From: Tenacibaculum discolor
GTDB lineage: Bacteria > Bacteroidota > Bacteroidia > Flavobacteriales > Flavobacteriaceae
Reading direction: 5' to 3'
Assembly (NCBI RefSeq): GCF_003664185.1
Contig: NZ_RCCS01000007.1
Coordinates: 62,001 to 126,000 of the forward strand
Length of the DNA: 64,000 nt
Under the pieces are notes generated by a model. The model worked only from the letters and a program-made list of their open reading frames with translations. It ran no database searches and had not been told where the DNA came from. Position 1 is the stretch's first letter. Each line of letters begins with the position of its first letter. Both the position numbers and the translations under genes were made by a program. This document shows, in pieces, positions 49,582-58,378 of the stretch.

Positions 49582-51489
49582 ATGAGTAAAATTATAGGTA
49601 TAGATTTAGGTACTACGAACTCATGTGTGTCTGTAATGGAAGGTAATGAGCCAGTAGTAATTCCAAATGCAGAAGGAAAAAGAACAACCCCTTCTATTGT
49701 TGCATTTGTTGAAGGAGGCGAGCGTAAAGTAGGTGATCCTGCTAAGCGTCAAGCAGTAACTAACCCAACTAAAACAGTTTATTCTATTAAACGTTTTATG
49801 GGGAACAAATATTCTGAGTCTCAAAAAGAAGCAGATAGAGTTCCTTACAATGTTGTAAAAGGAGACAACGATACACCAAGAGTAAAGATTGATGATCGTA
49901 TGTACACTCCTCAAGAAATTTCTGCAATGATATTACAGAAAATGAAAAAAACTGCTGAAGACTACTTAGGTCAAGGAGTTTCTGAAGCTGTAATTACAGT
50001 ACCAGCGTATTTTAACGATGCACAGCGTCAGGCTACAAAAGAAGCAGGTGAAATTGCTGGATTAAAAGTTCGTCGTATTATCAACGAACCTACTGCAGCA
50101 GCATTAGCTTATGGATTAGATAAAGCAAGTGAAGATAAGAAGATCGTAGTATTTGACTTTGGTGGAGGTACACATGATGTTTCTATCCTAGAATTAGGAG
50201 ATGGAGTATTTGAAGTATTAGCTACTGATGGAGATACGCACTTAGGAGGTGATGATGTAGATGAAAAAATCATTAATTGGTTAGCAGATGAGTTTAATGC
50301 TGAAGAAAACATGGATTTACGTAAAGATCCTATGGCGTTACAACGTTTAAAAGAAGCTGCTGAAAAAGCTAAGATTGAATTATCAAGTACAACTTCTACA
50401 GAAATAAACTTACCATATATCACTGCTACAGCTAGTGGGCCAAAACACTTGGTAAGAACGTTAAGTAGAGCTAAGTTTGAGCAGTTAATTGATGATTTAG
50501 TAAAAAGAACTATAAATCCATGTCAAACAGCATTAAAAAATGCTGACTTATCAACATCTGATATTGATGAAGTAATTTTAGTAGGTGGTTCAACTCGTAT
50601 TCCTGCAATTCAAGAAGCGGTTGAAAAGTTCTTTGGAAAAGCGCCAAGTAAAGGTGTAAACCCAGACGAGGTTGTATCTTTAGGAGCAGCAATTCAAGGA
50701 GGAGTGTTAACAGGTGATGTAAAAGACGTATTATTATTAGACGTAACACCTTTATCATTAGGAATTGAAACTATGGGTAATGTATTTACAAAGTTAATCG
50801 AAGCAAATACAACCATTCCAACTAAAAAGTCACAAGTGTTCTCTACAGCAGTAGATAATCAACCATCGGTAGATATTCACGTATTACAAGGTGAAAGAGC
50901 AATGGCGGCAGATAACAAAACAATTGGTCGTTTTCAATTAACTGATATTCCACCAGCACAAAGAGGAGTTCCTCAAATTGAAGTAACTTTTGATATTGAT
51001 GCAAACGGAATCATCAAAGTGTCTGCAGTAGATAAAGCAACTGGTAAATCACAAGATATCCGTATTGAAGCTTCTTCAGGGTTATCTGATGAAGAAATTC
51101 AAAAGATGAAGCAAGAAGCAGAAGCAAATGCTGATGCTGATAAGAAAGCAAAAGAAACTGCTGAAAAAGTAAATGGAGCAGACTCTATGATCTTCCAAAC
51201 AGAAAAGCAATTAAAAGAGTTTGGTGATAAATTATCAGCAGATAAAAAAGAACCAATCGAAGCTGCTTTAGAAGAGTTAAAGAAGGCTCACGAATCTAAA
51301 GATCTTGCTGCTATTGATGCTGCAATGGAAAAGATTAATGAAGCTTGGAAAGTTGCTTCTGAAGAAATGTACAAAGCACAACAAGATGCACAAGCTAACG
51401 GAGCCGGAGCTCAAGGTGGTGCAGATGCAGGAGCTTCATCAGAAGGAGGAGATAATGTAGAAGATGTAGACTTCGAAGAAGTAAAATAA
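49582..51489 (+). CDS. dnaK: Molecular chaperone DnaK (Hsp70)
   Basis: ATP-driven chaperone for folding and stress recovery. The 635 residues start with [38 protein letters not shown] near 140, [20 protein letters not shown] near 197 and [20 protein letters not shown] near 333 are the Hsp70 signatures. The linker [18 protein letters not shown] near 390 leads to the substrate domain. The C-terminus is glycine-, alanine- and acid-rich, ending in the conserved [10 protein letters not shown]. grpE and dnaJ are not adjacent. A terminator follows 31 bp after the stop. Confidence 0.98.
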   Translation: MSKIIGIDLGTTNSCVSVMEGNEPVVIPNAEGKRTTPSIVAFVEGGERKVGDPAKRQAVTNPTKTVYSIKRFMGNKYSESQKEADRVPYNVVKGDNDTPRVKIDDRMYTPQEISAMILQKMKKTAEDYLGQGVSEAVITVPAYFNDAQRQATKEAGEIAGLKVRRIINEPTAAALAYGLDKASEDKKIVVFDFGGGTHDVSILELGDGVFEVLATDGDTHLGGDDVDEKIINWLADEFNAEENMDLRKDPMALQRLKEAAEKAKIELSSTTSTEINLPYITATASGPKHLVRTLSRAKFEQLIDDLVKRTINPCQTALKNADLSTSDIDEVILVGGSTRIPAIQEAVEKFFGKAPSKGVNPDEVVSLGAAIQGGVLTGDVKDVLLLDVTPLSLGIETMGNVFTKLIEANTTIPTKKSQVFSTAVDNQPSVDIHVLQGERAMAADNKTIGRFQLTDIPPAQRGVPQIEVTFDIDANGIIKVSAVDKATGKSQDIRIEASSGLSDEEIQKMKQEAEANADADKKAKETAEKVNGADSMIFQTEKQLKEFGDKLSADKKEPIEAALEELKKAHESKDLAAIDAAMEKINEAWKVASEEMYKAQQDAQANGAGAQGGADAGASSEGGDNVEDVDFEEVK

Positions 51490-51520
51490 TAATTATATTA
51501 GATATATTAAATTTAATTGA

Positions 51521-51552
51521 AAACACAGCTGCATATGTAGCTGTGTTTTTTA
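51521..51552 (+). terminator. Intrinsic terminator of dnaK
   Basis: AAACACAGCT (51521-51530) pairs perfectly with AGCTGTGTTT (51539-51548) across 8 nt, followed by more T. Confidence 0.88.
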
Positions 51553-51584
51553 TTTTAGCCGAATTATTATAAATAAAAATAGAT

Positions 51585-52556
51585 ATGAAAAGAATTACCT
51601 TTTTAATGCTTTTATTAGTGTTGATTTCATGTAGTGACGATAATGGTTTATCAGAAACTGGAGTAAAAGATAAGCTGTATGTTTTTCAGAAGAATACGGA
51701 TACAAATACACCGGAAATATACACCAAACTTTTTGGAATGGACTCTGAAACGGGCAAGTTACTAAATGAGATAGGTGGTTATGAAAGGTTACAAGCTAGA
51801 ATTTATTATGACATCTCTTATTTAAAGGATAAAAATGAAATTTTAACTAGACGAAGTGTGTATGAAGGAGATAGAGGAGAAGAAATAGTTAAGTTTAATT
51901 TGAATTCTAATCAAGAAACTATAATAAGTTTTAAGAATGATATCTATGACTTAACAGTAATAAATAATAGATTATTTGGATTCATAGTAAATACAGATTC
52001 TGCTGATTTAGTTGAAGTAGATGAGTTTGGAAATATAATATCTGTAATTGAAAGTTTTAAAAATTTACTTGATGCTCCGGATAATAATAGAACAGGATTA
52101 GAAAACTTAACTTTTTCTGAAGAGAAAAATATGATAATTATTAGAAGAAGAATTTCATTTTATAATGGTGATACTAATAAAATGTTCACATATAATATCA
52201 AAACTAAAGAAAAGAGAACTGTAGATATAGAGGATTATAAATCTATAATTTGTGGAAATGAAGGCAGAATGTTTGCTATTAAAACTGGAATGAACATAAA
52301 TAATGAATGGTATACAAAGTTAGTTGAATTTGACTTATACACTGGTAAAGAGTTGAGAGATGTTTGTCTGTTTTCTAGCTCATATAATTATCAAGAACTC
52401 GTCTTTTTATCTGGTTCTAACCAAGTTATGCTTAAAGAGTTTAGTACTGGTATTGGAAAGGTTCATGTAGATTCTGGGGAAATTTCAACGATTCAAATTA
52501 ATTACGACTATAATGATATTGTAGGGTTAAATGCCGTTAGAGTTTTAGGGTATTAA
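51585..52556 (+). CDS. Hypothetical lipoprotein
   Basis: The protein has 323 residues. The signal peptide MKRITFLMLLLVLISC ends in a lipobox with the cysteine at 16, followed by SDDNG, so it is a surface or periplasmic lipoprotein. The rest shows repeated beta-strand blocks with phrases such as IPEIYTKLFGMDSETGKLL-like openings, DLVEVDEFGNIISVIESFKN and TKLVEFDLYTGKELRDVCLF, which fits a small beta-propeller of five to six blades. I know no specific family. It stands between two terminators and is therefore its own unit; a leader of 36 bp separates it from the dnaK terminator. Confidence 0.72.
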   Translation: MKRITFLMLLLVLISCSDDNGLSETGVKDKLYVFQKNTDTNTPEIYTKLFGMDSETGKLLNEIGGYERLQARIYYDISYLKDKNEILTRRSVYEGDRGEEIVKFNLNSNQETIISFKNDIYDLTVINNRLFGFIVNTDSADLVEVDEFGNIISVIESFKNLLDAPDNNRTGLENLTFSEEKNMIIIRRRISFYNGDTNKMFTYNIKTKEKRTVDIEDYKSIICGNEGRMFAIKTGMNINNEWYTKLVEFDLYTGKELRDVCLFSSSYNYQELVFLSGSNQVMLKEFSTGIGKVHVDSGEISTIQINYDYNDIVGLNAVRVLGY

Positions 52557-52570
52557 TTAACAATAAAAAT

Positions 52571-52605
52571 AAAAAGCCATTGAATACGTTCAGTGGCTTT
52601 TTTAT
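52571..52605 (+). terminator. Intrinsic terminator
   Basis: AAAAGCCATTGAA pairs with TTCAGTGGCTTTT (one G-T wobble) around a short loop and runs into a T-tract. It ends the lipoprotein gene just before the YjbQ gene. Confidence 0.85.
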
Positions 52606-52614
52606 TTTTGTACT

Positions 52615-53037
52615 ATGAAGTTTTACCAAAAAGAAATTCAATTACCAGTATTTGATAGAGGCTATCATTTGATTACAGATATTCTATTAGAAGCTCTCCC
52701 AGAACTTAATAAAATTAAAATAGGGCAGTTTCAGGCATTTATTAAACACACATCTGCAAGTTTAACCATTAATGAAAATGCTGATCCAACTGTACGAATG
52801 GATTTTGAGTCACATATAAATAAAATGGTTCCAGAAAATATGCCGTACTATAAACATGACTATGAAGGGGCGGATGATATGCCTGCGCACATTAAAAGTT
52901 CTATGTTAGGATGTCAAGTACAAATTCCAATAACCAATGGCAAGCTCAATTTAGGAACTTGGCAAGGAGTGTATTTAGGTGAGCACAGAAATTATGGAGG
53001 AAGAAGAAAGGTAGTATTAACAGTTTTTGGAAATTAA
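52615..53037 (+). CDS. YjbQ/UPF0047-family protein
   Basis: A 140-residue YjbQ-fold protein. FIKHTSASLTINENADPTVR near residue 43 with its histidine, YEGADDMPAHIKSSMLGCQV near 83 with a second conserved histidine, and LGTWQGVYLGEHRN near 118 with a third are the family motifs. Some members show weak thiamine-phosphate synthase activity, but the true role is uncertain. It begins 10 bp after a terminator and its stop is followed at once by the ATG of the next gene, so the two are co-transcribed. Confidence 0.9.
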   Translation: MKFYQKEIQLPVFDRGYHLITDILLEALPELNKIKIGQFQAFIKHTSASLTINENADPTVRMDFESHINKMVPENMPYYKHDYEGADDMPAHIKSSMLGCQVQIPITNGKLNLGTWQGVYLGEHRNYGGRRKVVLTVFGN

Positions 53038-53565
53038 ATGAAGTACCATAAATTCAATTTTTACAGAAGTACTTATTGTGAGTTTGAAATGCAAAACATC
53101 AATTTTTTTGATAATATGAAAGCGCACTTTCAAAGCAAATCGGGGAGTTATTACTATTATACAAAAGATGGAGTTTTTCGTTATTCAAACCATTGGGGGA
53201 GAGTTGCCAATTGTCGATGGAAAATTCAAGGAATAGATAATTATAAAAATCAGCAATATTATGTTGGGTATGCAAATTGGTCAAGCTTTTATCCATTAAA
53301 CAGTATCGATAAAGTATTCTATTTAGAGGTAGACTATACAAAAGCAAAAGCAAGCATAAAAAGAGTTAAAGAAGGTTTAGAGAATAATCACTTTTTAATG
53401 AATTCAGAATTAGTACATCAACGCCTAAAGCAAGTTCAAACCTTATTTAAAGAGTACAAATGGGCGCGTTATTATGAAGAAGATATTGATGTTTTGAGAA
53501 AAAAAATAATCAATAAACTGATAACAACAAACAAAACTCTACAGCAAATAAAGTTAGAATTATGA
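53038..53565 (+). CDS. Hypothetical protein
   Basis: A soluble 175-residue protein rich in aromatic residues and lysine (SYYYYTKDGVFRYSNHWGRV, GYANWSSFYPLNSIDKVFYL). The first 110 residues look mixed alpha/beta and the last 60 helical. I do not recognise a domain; the aromatic-rich segments might bind nucleic acid or sugar. The start ATG follows the YjbQ stop directly. The last six bases overlap the convergent minus-strand gene. Confidence 0.68.
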   Translation: MKYHKFNFYRSTYCEFEMQNINFFDNMKAHFQSKSGSYYYYTKDGVFRYSNHWGRVANCRWKIQGIDNYKNQQYYVGYANWSSFYPLNSIDKVFYLEVDYTKAKASIKRVKEGLENNHFLMNSELVHQRLKQVQTLFKEYKWARYYEEDIDVLRKKIINKLITTNKTLQQIKLEL

Positions 53566-53994
53566 GTCTTTGTAATCTCTATTAACGCCAAGACTAAATC
53601 CAAAACGAGTGTCGCTTTCCCTACCTAGTCTGTGAATTGCAACTTTTCCTAATGGAATTTTACCAAACTCATTATTAGTAATTTCTTCATTATTTAAAAA
53701 AAGCCTTCCTTTAAACTGTTTTTTGGTGTTGTACTCACTTCTATCTTTTTTATTCTGATAAATATTTATAGATAAAATATTATCTCTTTCTGTATAACCA
53801 CAAAAAATACCATGTGTATCCCAAATAATATAATCATTACTTTTCTTTAATTCTCTACTTGGTTTGCCTAAAACTTCAACTAAAGTATCGTAGTTAGTGG
53901 GGAATGTAAGAGGTTTACTATTAATGTGTATAACGTCTGTATCGCACACTATAGTTAAACTTTTTACTTTTTTTTTCTTAAAAAATTTAAACAT
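53560..53994 (-). CDS. Hypothetical protein, DUF7738-like
   Basis: The protein has 144 residues. After a lysine-rich start (MFKFFKKKKVKSL) a beta-rich body follows with DTLVEVLGKPSREL and YIIWDTHGIFCGYTERDN, a pattern (Gly-Lys-Pro-Ser-Arg, then Trp-Asp-x-x-Gly-Ile) I associate with small immunity-like or DUF7738 proteins of Bacteroidota; the assignment is weak. The end LGRESDTRFGFSLGVNRDYK is polar. It is convergent with the preceding gene and divergent from ndh. Confidence 0.6.
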   Translation of the reverse strand: MFKFFKKKKVKSLTIVCDTDVIHINSKPLTFPTNYDTLVEVLGKPSRELKKSNDYIIWDTHGIFCGYTERDNILSINIYQNKKDRSEYNTKKQFKGRLFLNNEEITNNEFGKIPLGKVAIHRLGRESDTRFGFSLGVNRDYKDS

Positions 53995-54108
53995 GACAGT
54001 TCTTGATTTGATTAACGGGGGTTTAACGTAAAACTAAAAAATAAATTTTAACTAACTCCTTTCTCTTTTAGTTAAATTTGCTAATTAGATATAAAACCCT
54101 AATAAATA

Positions 54109-55422
54109 ATGAACATACCTCAAACAAGTTTTCCTCGAATAATAATTATAGGAGGAGGATTTGCTGGATTGGCAGCCGCAAGAGCTCTAGAAAACCAAGA
54201 ATTACAGGTAGTTTTAATAGATAAACACAATTACCATACTTTTCAGCCTTTATTATATCAAGTGGCAACTGGAGGATTAGAACCTGATAGTATAGCATTT
54301 CCTTTAAGAAAAAGATTTAACGATGTAGAAAACTTTTTCTTCAGGTTAGCAAAAGTTACTCAAATAAATGCAGAGAAAAACTATATAGAAACTACAATAG
54401 GAGACTTAGAGTATGATGAGTTGATTATAGCTACAGGATCAACAACAAATTTCTTTGGAAATACTAACATTCAAAGGTATGCTATGGAAATGAAATCGGT
54501 TCCACAAGCATTAAATATTCGTAGTTTGGTGTTAGAAAACTTTGAAGAAGCATTATTGGTTACCGATTTAGAGAAACGAAGAGCGTTAATGAATTTTGTT
54601 ATCGTTGGAGGTGGACCAACAGGAGTAGAGTTAGCCGGAGCTTTAGCTGAAATGAAAAAGGGTATTTTACCTAAAGATTATCCTGATTTGGATATCCGAC
54701 AAATGAAAATTAACCTTATTCAAAGTTCAGGAGAGTTATTAAAAGGAATGAGTAATAAAGCTTCAGAAAAAGCAGAAGATTTTTTAATAAAACTTGGGGT
54801 AGATGTATGGAAAGATCTTCGTGTATTGGATTACGATGGAGAGACTGTAACTACTAATGGTGACGATCATTTTAAAGCACAAACAGTTATTTGGGCTGCG
54901 GGAGTAAAAGGAGCTGCTGTAAATGGTTTAAATAAAGAGTGTATAGTTGAAAAAGCCAATCGATTTAAGGTAGATGAATATAATAAAGTAATTGGATATG
55001 ATAATATACATGCTATTGGAGATGTAGCATGCATGGAAACTAAGGATTATGAAAAAGGGCATCCAATGATGGCACAACCAGCTATTCAACAAGGTAGGTT
55101 GCTAGGAAAAAATATATTAGCAAAACTAAAAAGTAAAAAGCAAAAACCATTTATGTACAATAACAAGGGGTCAATGGCAACTATTGGAAGAAATAAAGCA
55201 GTAGTAGATTTATCTAGTTGGAAATTTCAAGGAGTTTTTGCTTGGTTTATTTGGATGTTTGTGCATCTATTTTCACTTATCGGATTTAGAAATAAAGCAG
55301 TGGTGTTTATGAATTGGGTATACAACTATGTACGTTTTGATAGAGAAACAAGGCTTATCATCCGTCCTTACAAAAAGAAAAACAAGTATAGTTTTAAAGA
55401 ACAAGAAAATGGCAATCACTAG
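54109..55422 (+). CDS. ndh: Type II NADH dehydrogenase
   Basis: Single-subunit NADH:quinone oxidoreductase without proton pumping. The 437 residues carry the FAD fold IIIIGGGFAGLAAARALENQ near residue 11, the LIDKHNYHTFQPLLYQVATG stretch near 37, the NADH fold FVIVGGGPTGVELAGALAEM near 163 and GDVACMETKDYEKGHPMMAQ near 303. C-terminal amphipathic helices (FAWFIWMFVHLFSLIGFRNK) attach it to the membrane. It passes electrons to menaquinone, whose early genes are at the left of the window. The end overlaps the next gene by 14 bp. Confidence 0.94.
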   Translation: MNIPQTSFPRIIIIGGGFAGLAAARALENQELQVVLIDKHNYHTFQPLLYQVATGGLEPDSIAFPLRKRFNDVENFFFRLAKVTQINAEKNYIETTIGDLEYDELIIATGSTTNFFGNTNIQRYAMEMKSVPQALNIRSLVLENFEEALLVTDLEKRRALMNFVIVGGGPTGVELAGALAEMKKGILPKDYPDLDIRQMKINLIQSSGELLKGMSNKASEKAEDFLIKLGVDVWKDLRVLDYDGETVTTNGDDHFKAQTVIWAAGVKGAAVNGLNKECIVEKANRFKVDEYNKVIGYDNIHAIGDVACMETKDYEKGHPMMAQPAIQQGRLLGKNILAKLKSKKQKPFMYNNKGSMATIGRNKAVVDLSSWKFQGVFAWFIWMFVHLFSLIGFRNKAVVFMNWVYNYVRFDRETRLIIRPYKKKNKYSFKEQENGNH

Positions 55423-55717
55423 AAATGTTAAGTGTCCAAACTGTGGAGTTTTTAATAAGAATAGGGATTACTGTAAAAACTGTAACACATTAATTTCTTT
55501 TGAAAAAAAACAAGAACAAAAAGTTACAGCATATAAAGAAGAAGAGCTTAAGAAGGCAAAACATGAAATAGAAAATCCCAATTTAGCAGAACGATTAAAG
55601 AAGCATCCATTCTGGTTGTATCAAGTTGCTGGATGGATTTTATATTCAGCATATTTATTAGTAAGTGCTATTGGTGCTTTAATAGCATGGTTTGTAGCTA
55701 TGGTTGCAGCAGGGTAG
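55409..55717 (+). CDS. Zinc-ribbon membrane protein
   Basis: A 102-residue protein with start at ATG 55409. A zinc ribbon (CPNCGVFNKNRDYCKNC) occupies residues 9-25, a charged linker with coiled-coil character (TAYKEEELKKAKHEIENPNL) follows, and one long hydrophobic stretch lies at about 70-100. The longest frame begins at 55328 inside ndh and is unlikely. Function is unknown; coupling to ndh by a 14-bp overlap hints at a role in the same membrane. Confidence 0.75.
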   Translation: MAITRNVKCPNCGVFNKNRDYCKNCNTLISFEKKQEQKVTAYKEEELKKAKHEIENPNLAERLKKHPFWLYQVAGWILYSAYLLVSAIGALIAWFVAMVAAG

Positions 55718-55723
55718 GGTAAC

Positions 55724-56086
55724 GTGCAAAAAAAAATACTTACATATTACTTTATAGTTTCAATAATTATAGGAAGTCTTATCTATGTTGCGCAAAAGTT
55801 AAGCGTAAAACTTCCCTCTACCATTAATAATTATGTAAACGACTTTTTAATAATACCTATTGTATTAACAGTTTGTCTCTTTATTTTGCAATGGAGTAGA
55901 AATGATAAGTGCTTTCAAATTTCTTTAGGAGTAGTATTTTATATATGTGTAATGTATTCAGTGCTATTTGAGTTTGTTTTACCTAAATATTATACAAGGT
56001 ATACAGCTGATGTGTTAGATGTTGTTTTATATTTTGCTGGAGGCTTTGTATTTTTCGTTTTGCAAAAAAAGGATAGTAGCACATGA
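55724..56086 (+). CDS. Small integral membrane protein
   Basis: A 120-residue protein with about four helices (YYFIVSIIIGSLIYVAQ, FLIIPIVLTVCLFILQW, VVFYICVMYSVLFEFVL, VVLYFAGGFVFFVLQ). The start codon is GTG at 55724, six bases after the stop of the zinc-ribbon gene. I do not recognise the family; flavobacteria have many such proteins in small operons. The last four bases overlap the ATG of the next gene. Confidence 0.7.
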   Translation: MQKKILTYYFIVSIIIGSLIYVAQKLSVKLPSTINNYVNDFLIIPIVLTVCLFILQWSRNDKCFQISLGVVFYICVMYSVLFEFVLPKYYTRYTADVLDVVLYFAGGFVFFVLQKKDSST

Positions 56087-56631
56087 AACATCGATTAATA
56101 ATTTTATCAGACCTTTGGGGAGTTACAGATGATAGTTGGGTTGCTATGTATGTGGATAAATTGTCAGAAGACTTTCAAGTTACATTTTATAGTAGTTGTG
56201 AACTAGCAGAGATGCCAAGGGAAAATTTATCAGAAGAAGAACGGCATGTTTTTTTTGTAAATGGAGGACTTGAGAGGGCAGTTAAAAACTTAGTAGAGTT
56301 AGAAAAAGAACGATTCACTGTGCTAGCTTTCAGTATAGGAGGAACTATAGCTTGGAAAGCCTGTTTAAAAGGTTTAGATATTGAAAAACTTTATGCTATT
56401 TCATCCACAAGATTACGTTATGAAACAGAAAAACCGAAAGCCGAAGCAATACTTTATTTTGGAGAAGAAGATAACTACAAGCCAAATAATAATTGGTTTG
56501 AAAAGATGAAGGTAGATTATAGTATAATTCCGGAGAAAGTACATGAAATGTATAAGGAAGAAGAGTTTGCTAAATGGTTATGTTTACTAATAAAAAGTAG
56601 TTATGAACCCACATCAAAAAATACCCAATAA
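56083..56631 (+). CDS. Small alpha/beta-hydrolase-like protein
   Basis: The protein has 182 residues. RLIILSDLWGVTDDSW opens like a hydrolase strand and oxyanion loop, and TVLAFSIGGTIAWKAC near residue 80 looks like a nucleophile elbow with alanine in place of the first glycine (A-F-S-I-G-G). A late acid in YFGEEDN and a histidine in IPEKVHEMY could complete a triad. It is shorter than normal, lacking a lid. Overlaps both neighbours (4 and 29 bp), so it is co-translated with the AraC regulator. Confidence 0.68.
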   Translation: MKHRLIILSDLWGVTDDSWVAMYVDKLSEDFQVTFYSSCELAEMPRENLSEEERHVFFVNGGLERAVKNLVELEKERFTVLAFSIGGTIAWKACLKGLDIEKLYAISSTRLRYETEKPKAEAILYFGEEDNYKPNNNWFEKMKVDYSIIPEKVHEMYKEEEFAKWLCLLIKSSYEPTSKNTQ

Positions 56632-57526
56632 AACAGCTGTATGTATAAGTAATGCTATTGATTTTATTGAAGAAAATTTAGAAAAAAAACTTATTCTAGA
56701 AGAAATAGCAGAAAAAGCATATTTCTCTCCATATCATTTTCATAGACTTTTTAAAGCTGTAACTAAAGAAACGGTTAATGATTTTATTACTAGAAAGAGA
56801 GTAGAAAAGGCAGCTTCTTTTTTACTAAATAAAAAGAATAAAACGGTTACAGAAGTATCCGAAATAGTAGGTTTTGCAACTTTGTCATCATTTTCAAGGG
56901 CTTTTAAAAAGTTTTACGGAATAAGTCCTGCCGATTTTAAAAAAGAAAGTTCATTAAAATATAGCAAGATTTGTAAAACTGAAAGCAAGAATGGAAAAAT
57001 AGAAACACAGTTTGAGCAATACATTTGTAACATACATACAAACTTAAAATGGATGCAAATGAAAGCTAAAACTGAAGTGAAAAAAATGCCAACCTTAAAA
57101 GTTGCCTATCTGACACATCAAGGAAAAATGGATGTAGTAGAAAATACCTATTACAAACTAATGAAGTGGGCTTATCCTAAGGGGTTAATGGAGCAGGAAA
57201 ATTTAAGAATGTTAACGGTATATCACGATAGTCCCAAAATTACTGATGAAGACAAAATAAGAATGAGTGTTTGTTTAACTTTAAATTCAGAGGTAAAAAC
57301 TGAAGGAGAAGTAAGTGTAAAAGAAATACCCGAAACAAAATGTATGGTGTCTCGTTTAGAAATTATTCCGTCAGAATTTCAACAAGCATGGGAAAGTAGT
57401 TTTGTGTGGATGAGTGAACATGGTTTCAAAAAAGCAGATCAAGATCCGTATGAAATTTTTTATAATAACCCTAATGAACATCCAGAAGGGAAATGTATTG
57501 TAGATTTTTGTATTCCTGTGGAGTAA
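56603..57526 (+). CDS. AraC-family regulator with GyrI-like ligand domain
   Basis: The protein has 307 residues. The AraC helix-turn-helix pair is N-terminal (FIEENLEKKLILEEIAEKAY, then VTEVSEIVGFATLSSFSRAF), and residues 155-307 form a GyrI/SOUL-like effector domain (VKKMPTLKVAYLTHQGKMDV; later IPETKCMVSRLEIIPSEF). This Rob/BmrR-like architecture binds small hydrophobic molecules and usually controls efflux or stress genes. It is the last gene of the ndh-led run and overlaps the hydrolase gene by 29 bp. A terminator follows. Confidence 0.88.
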   Translation: MNPHQKIPNKTAVCISNAIDFIEENLEKKLILEEIAEKAYFSPYHFHRLFKAVTKETVNDFITRKRVEKAASFLLNKKNKTVTEVSEIVGFATLSSFSRAFKKFYGISPADFKKESSLKYSKICKTESKNGKIETQFEQYICNIHTNLKWMQMKAKTEVKKMPTLKVAYLTHQGKMDVVENTYYKLMKWAYPKGLMEQENLRMLTVYHDSPKITDEDKIRMSVCLTLNSEVKTEGEVSVKEIPETKCMVSRLEIIPSEFQQAWESSFVWMSEHGFKKADQDPYEIFYNNPNEHPEGKCIVDFCIPVE

Positions 57527-57551
57527 AAAGTTATTGTAATACTATAGATGT

Positions 57552-57590
57552 ATATTGCATAGAGTCTCTTGGGATACTATGCAATATTTT
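57552..57590 (+). terminator. Intrinsic terminator of the AraC operon
   Basis: ATATTGCATAG (57552-57562) pairs perfectly with CTATGCAATAT (57577-57587), with a 14-nt loop, and a short T-run follows. Confidence 0.7.
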
Positions 57591-57664
57591 AATCTTATAA
57601 GACAGTTTTACCTAGTCAGCTAACGATTCAGGTTATATGCTGAGTAAGGATTTACCGCTATTCC

Positions 57665-57943
57665 TTATGATAATTCTTTCAGAGAAGTGTTAGGCTTTGA
57701 AGATAGCATGCTTCTAACAATAAAATAACTAGCCAACCCACAAGCAAGACCTGTAATTGCTGCAGGAAAAATAGTATCATCACCTATTCCTACTGTAGAG
57801 GCAAATATTACAATTCCCAAAATTTCTAATCCAAACCAAGAGCCAATCATTATACCTCTCCACTTTTTAGGACTTTCTCCTTTTTCTTCTGCCAATTCAG
57901 CTATTTTTTTACCTAAAAAAACTATTGCTAATATTTCTAACAT
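57665..57943 (-). CDS. Small membrane protein
   Basis: A 92-residue protein from ATG 57943 with three hydrophobic segments (MLEILAIVFLG, WFGLEILGIVIFAST, AAITGLACGLASYFIVR). A conserved-looking motif KKIAELAEEKGESPKKWRG after the first segment occurs in several flavobacterial small membrane proteins, function unknown. An in-frame ATG at 57973 would add ten charged residues ahead of the first helix and is less likely. The gene stands alone between a terminator and the palindrome-rich gap. Confidence 0.65.
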   Translation of the reverse strand: MLEILAIVFLGKKIAELAEEKGESPKKWRGIMIGSWFGLEILGIVIFASTVGIGDDTIFPAAITGLACGLASYFIVRSMLSSKPNTSLKELS

Positions 57944-58119
57944 ATTTTTGTTTTGATTAAATTTTCTTTTCACTTTTAATTCTCAATGTATACAACTAAC
58001 ATATGAGCATAATAAAAATTACTATTATATTCTTTAATAACAAATAGGAAGGAATTTATAGCAACTTTTAATAGCGTCAAATATAAAAAATAAACATAAA
58101 AGATGTTTAATTATTATTA

Positions 58120-58179
58120 GGGGTATACCCCAAGGATAAGGGAAATGATACCCCAAGCCTAATTGGGGTGTCTTTTCCT
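58120..58179. repeat. Palindrome pair in a 400-bp gap
   Basis: GGGGTATACCCC at 58120-58131 is a perfect 12-bp palindrome. It is followed by a long imperfect stem whose core is GATACCCCAA / TTGGGGTGTC (58147-58172), extendable by AGGGAAAT / TTTTCCT. The gap 57974-58378 otherwise holds only a terminator; a 70-residue minus-strand frame across this stretch does not look like a protein. Confidence 0.55.
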
Positions 58180-58322
58180 GCATAAGAGGAGTGACACTTC
58201 CATAGTAAGGAGAGTAATTTTCACTGCCTAATAGATGTGTTTTCAAACAAACTATTTGTTGTAGAAAATGTTAGTTAATTAGTAAGATTAAAAGAGAAGA
58301 CTGTAATTACCGATAGTTATAT

Positions 58323-58364
58323 AAAACAAAAATCCCGAGTTAACAAACTCGGGATTTTTGTTTT
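58323..58364. terminator. Bidirectional intrinsic terminator of ribB
   Basis: A perfect 19-bp stem with core AATCCCGAGTT / AACTCGGGATT and a 4-nt loop, flanked by A-rich and T-rich runs. It lies 15 bp after the stop of the riboflavin gene on the minus strand. Confidence 0.93.
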
Positions 58365-58378
58365 ATATAATTTTTTGA

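Noticed and set aside
58034..58246. 70-residue minus-strand frame
   Set aside because: It runs through two palindromes, has no protein-like pattern and no plausible start context.
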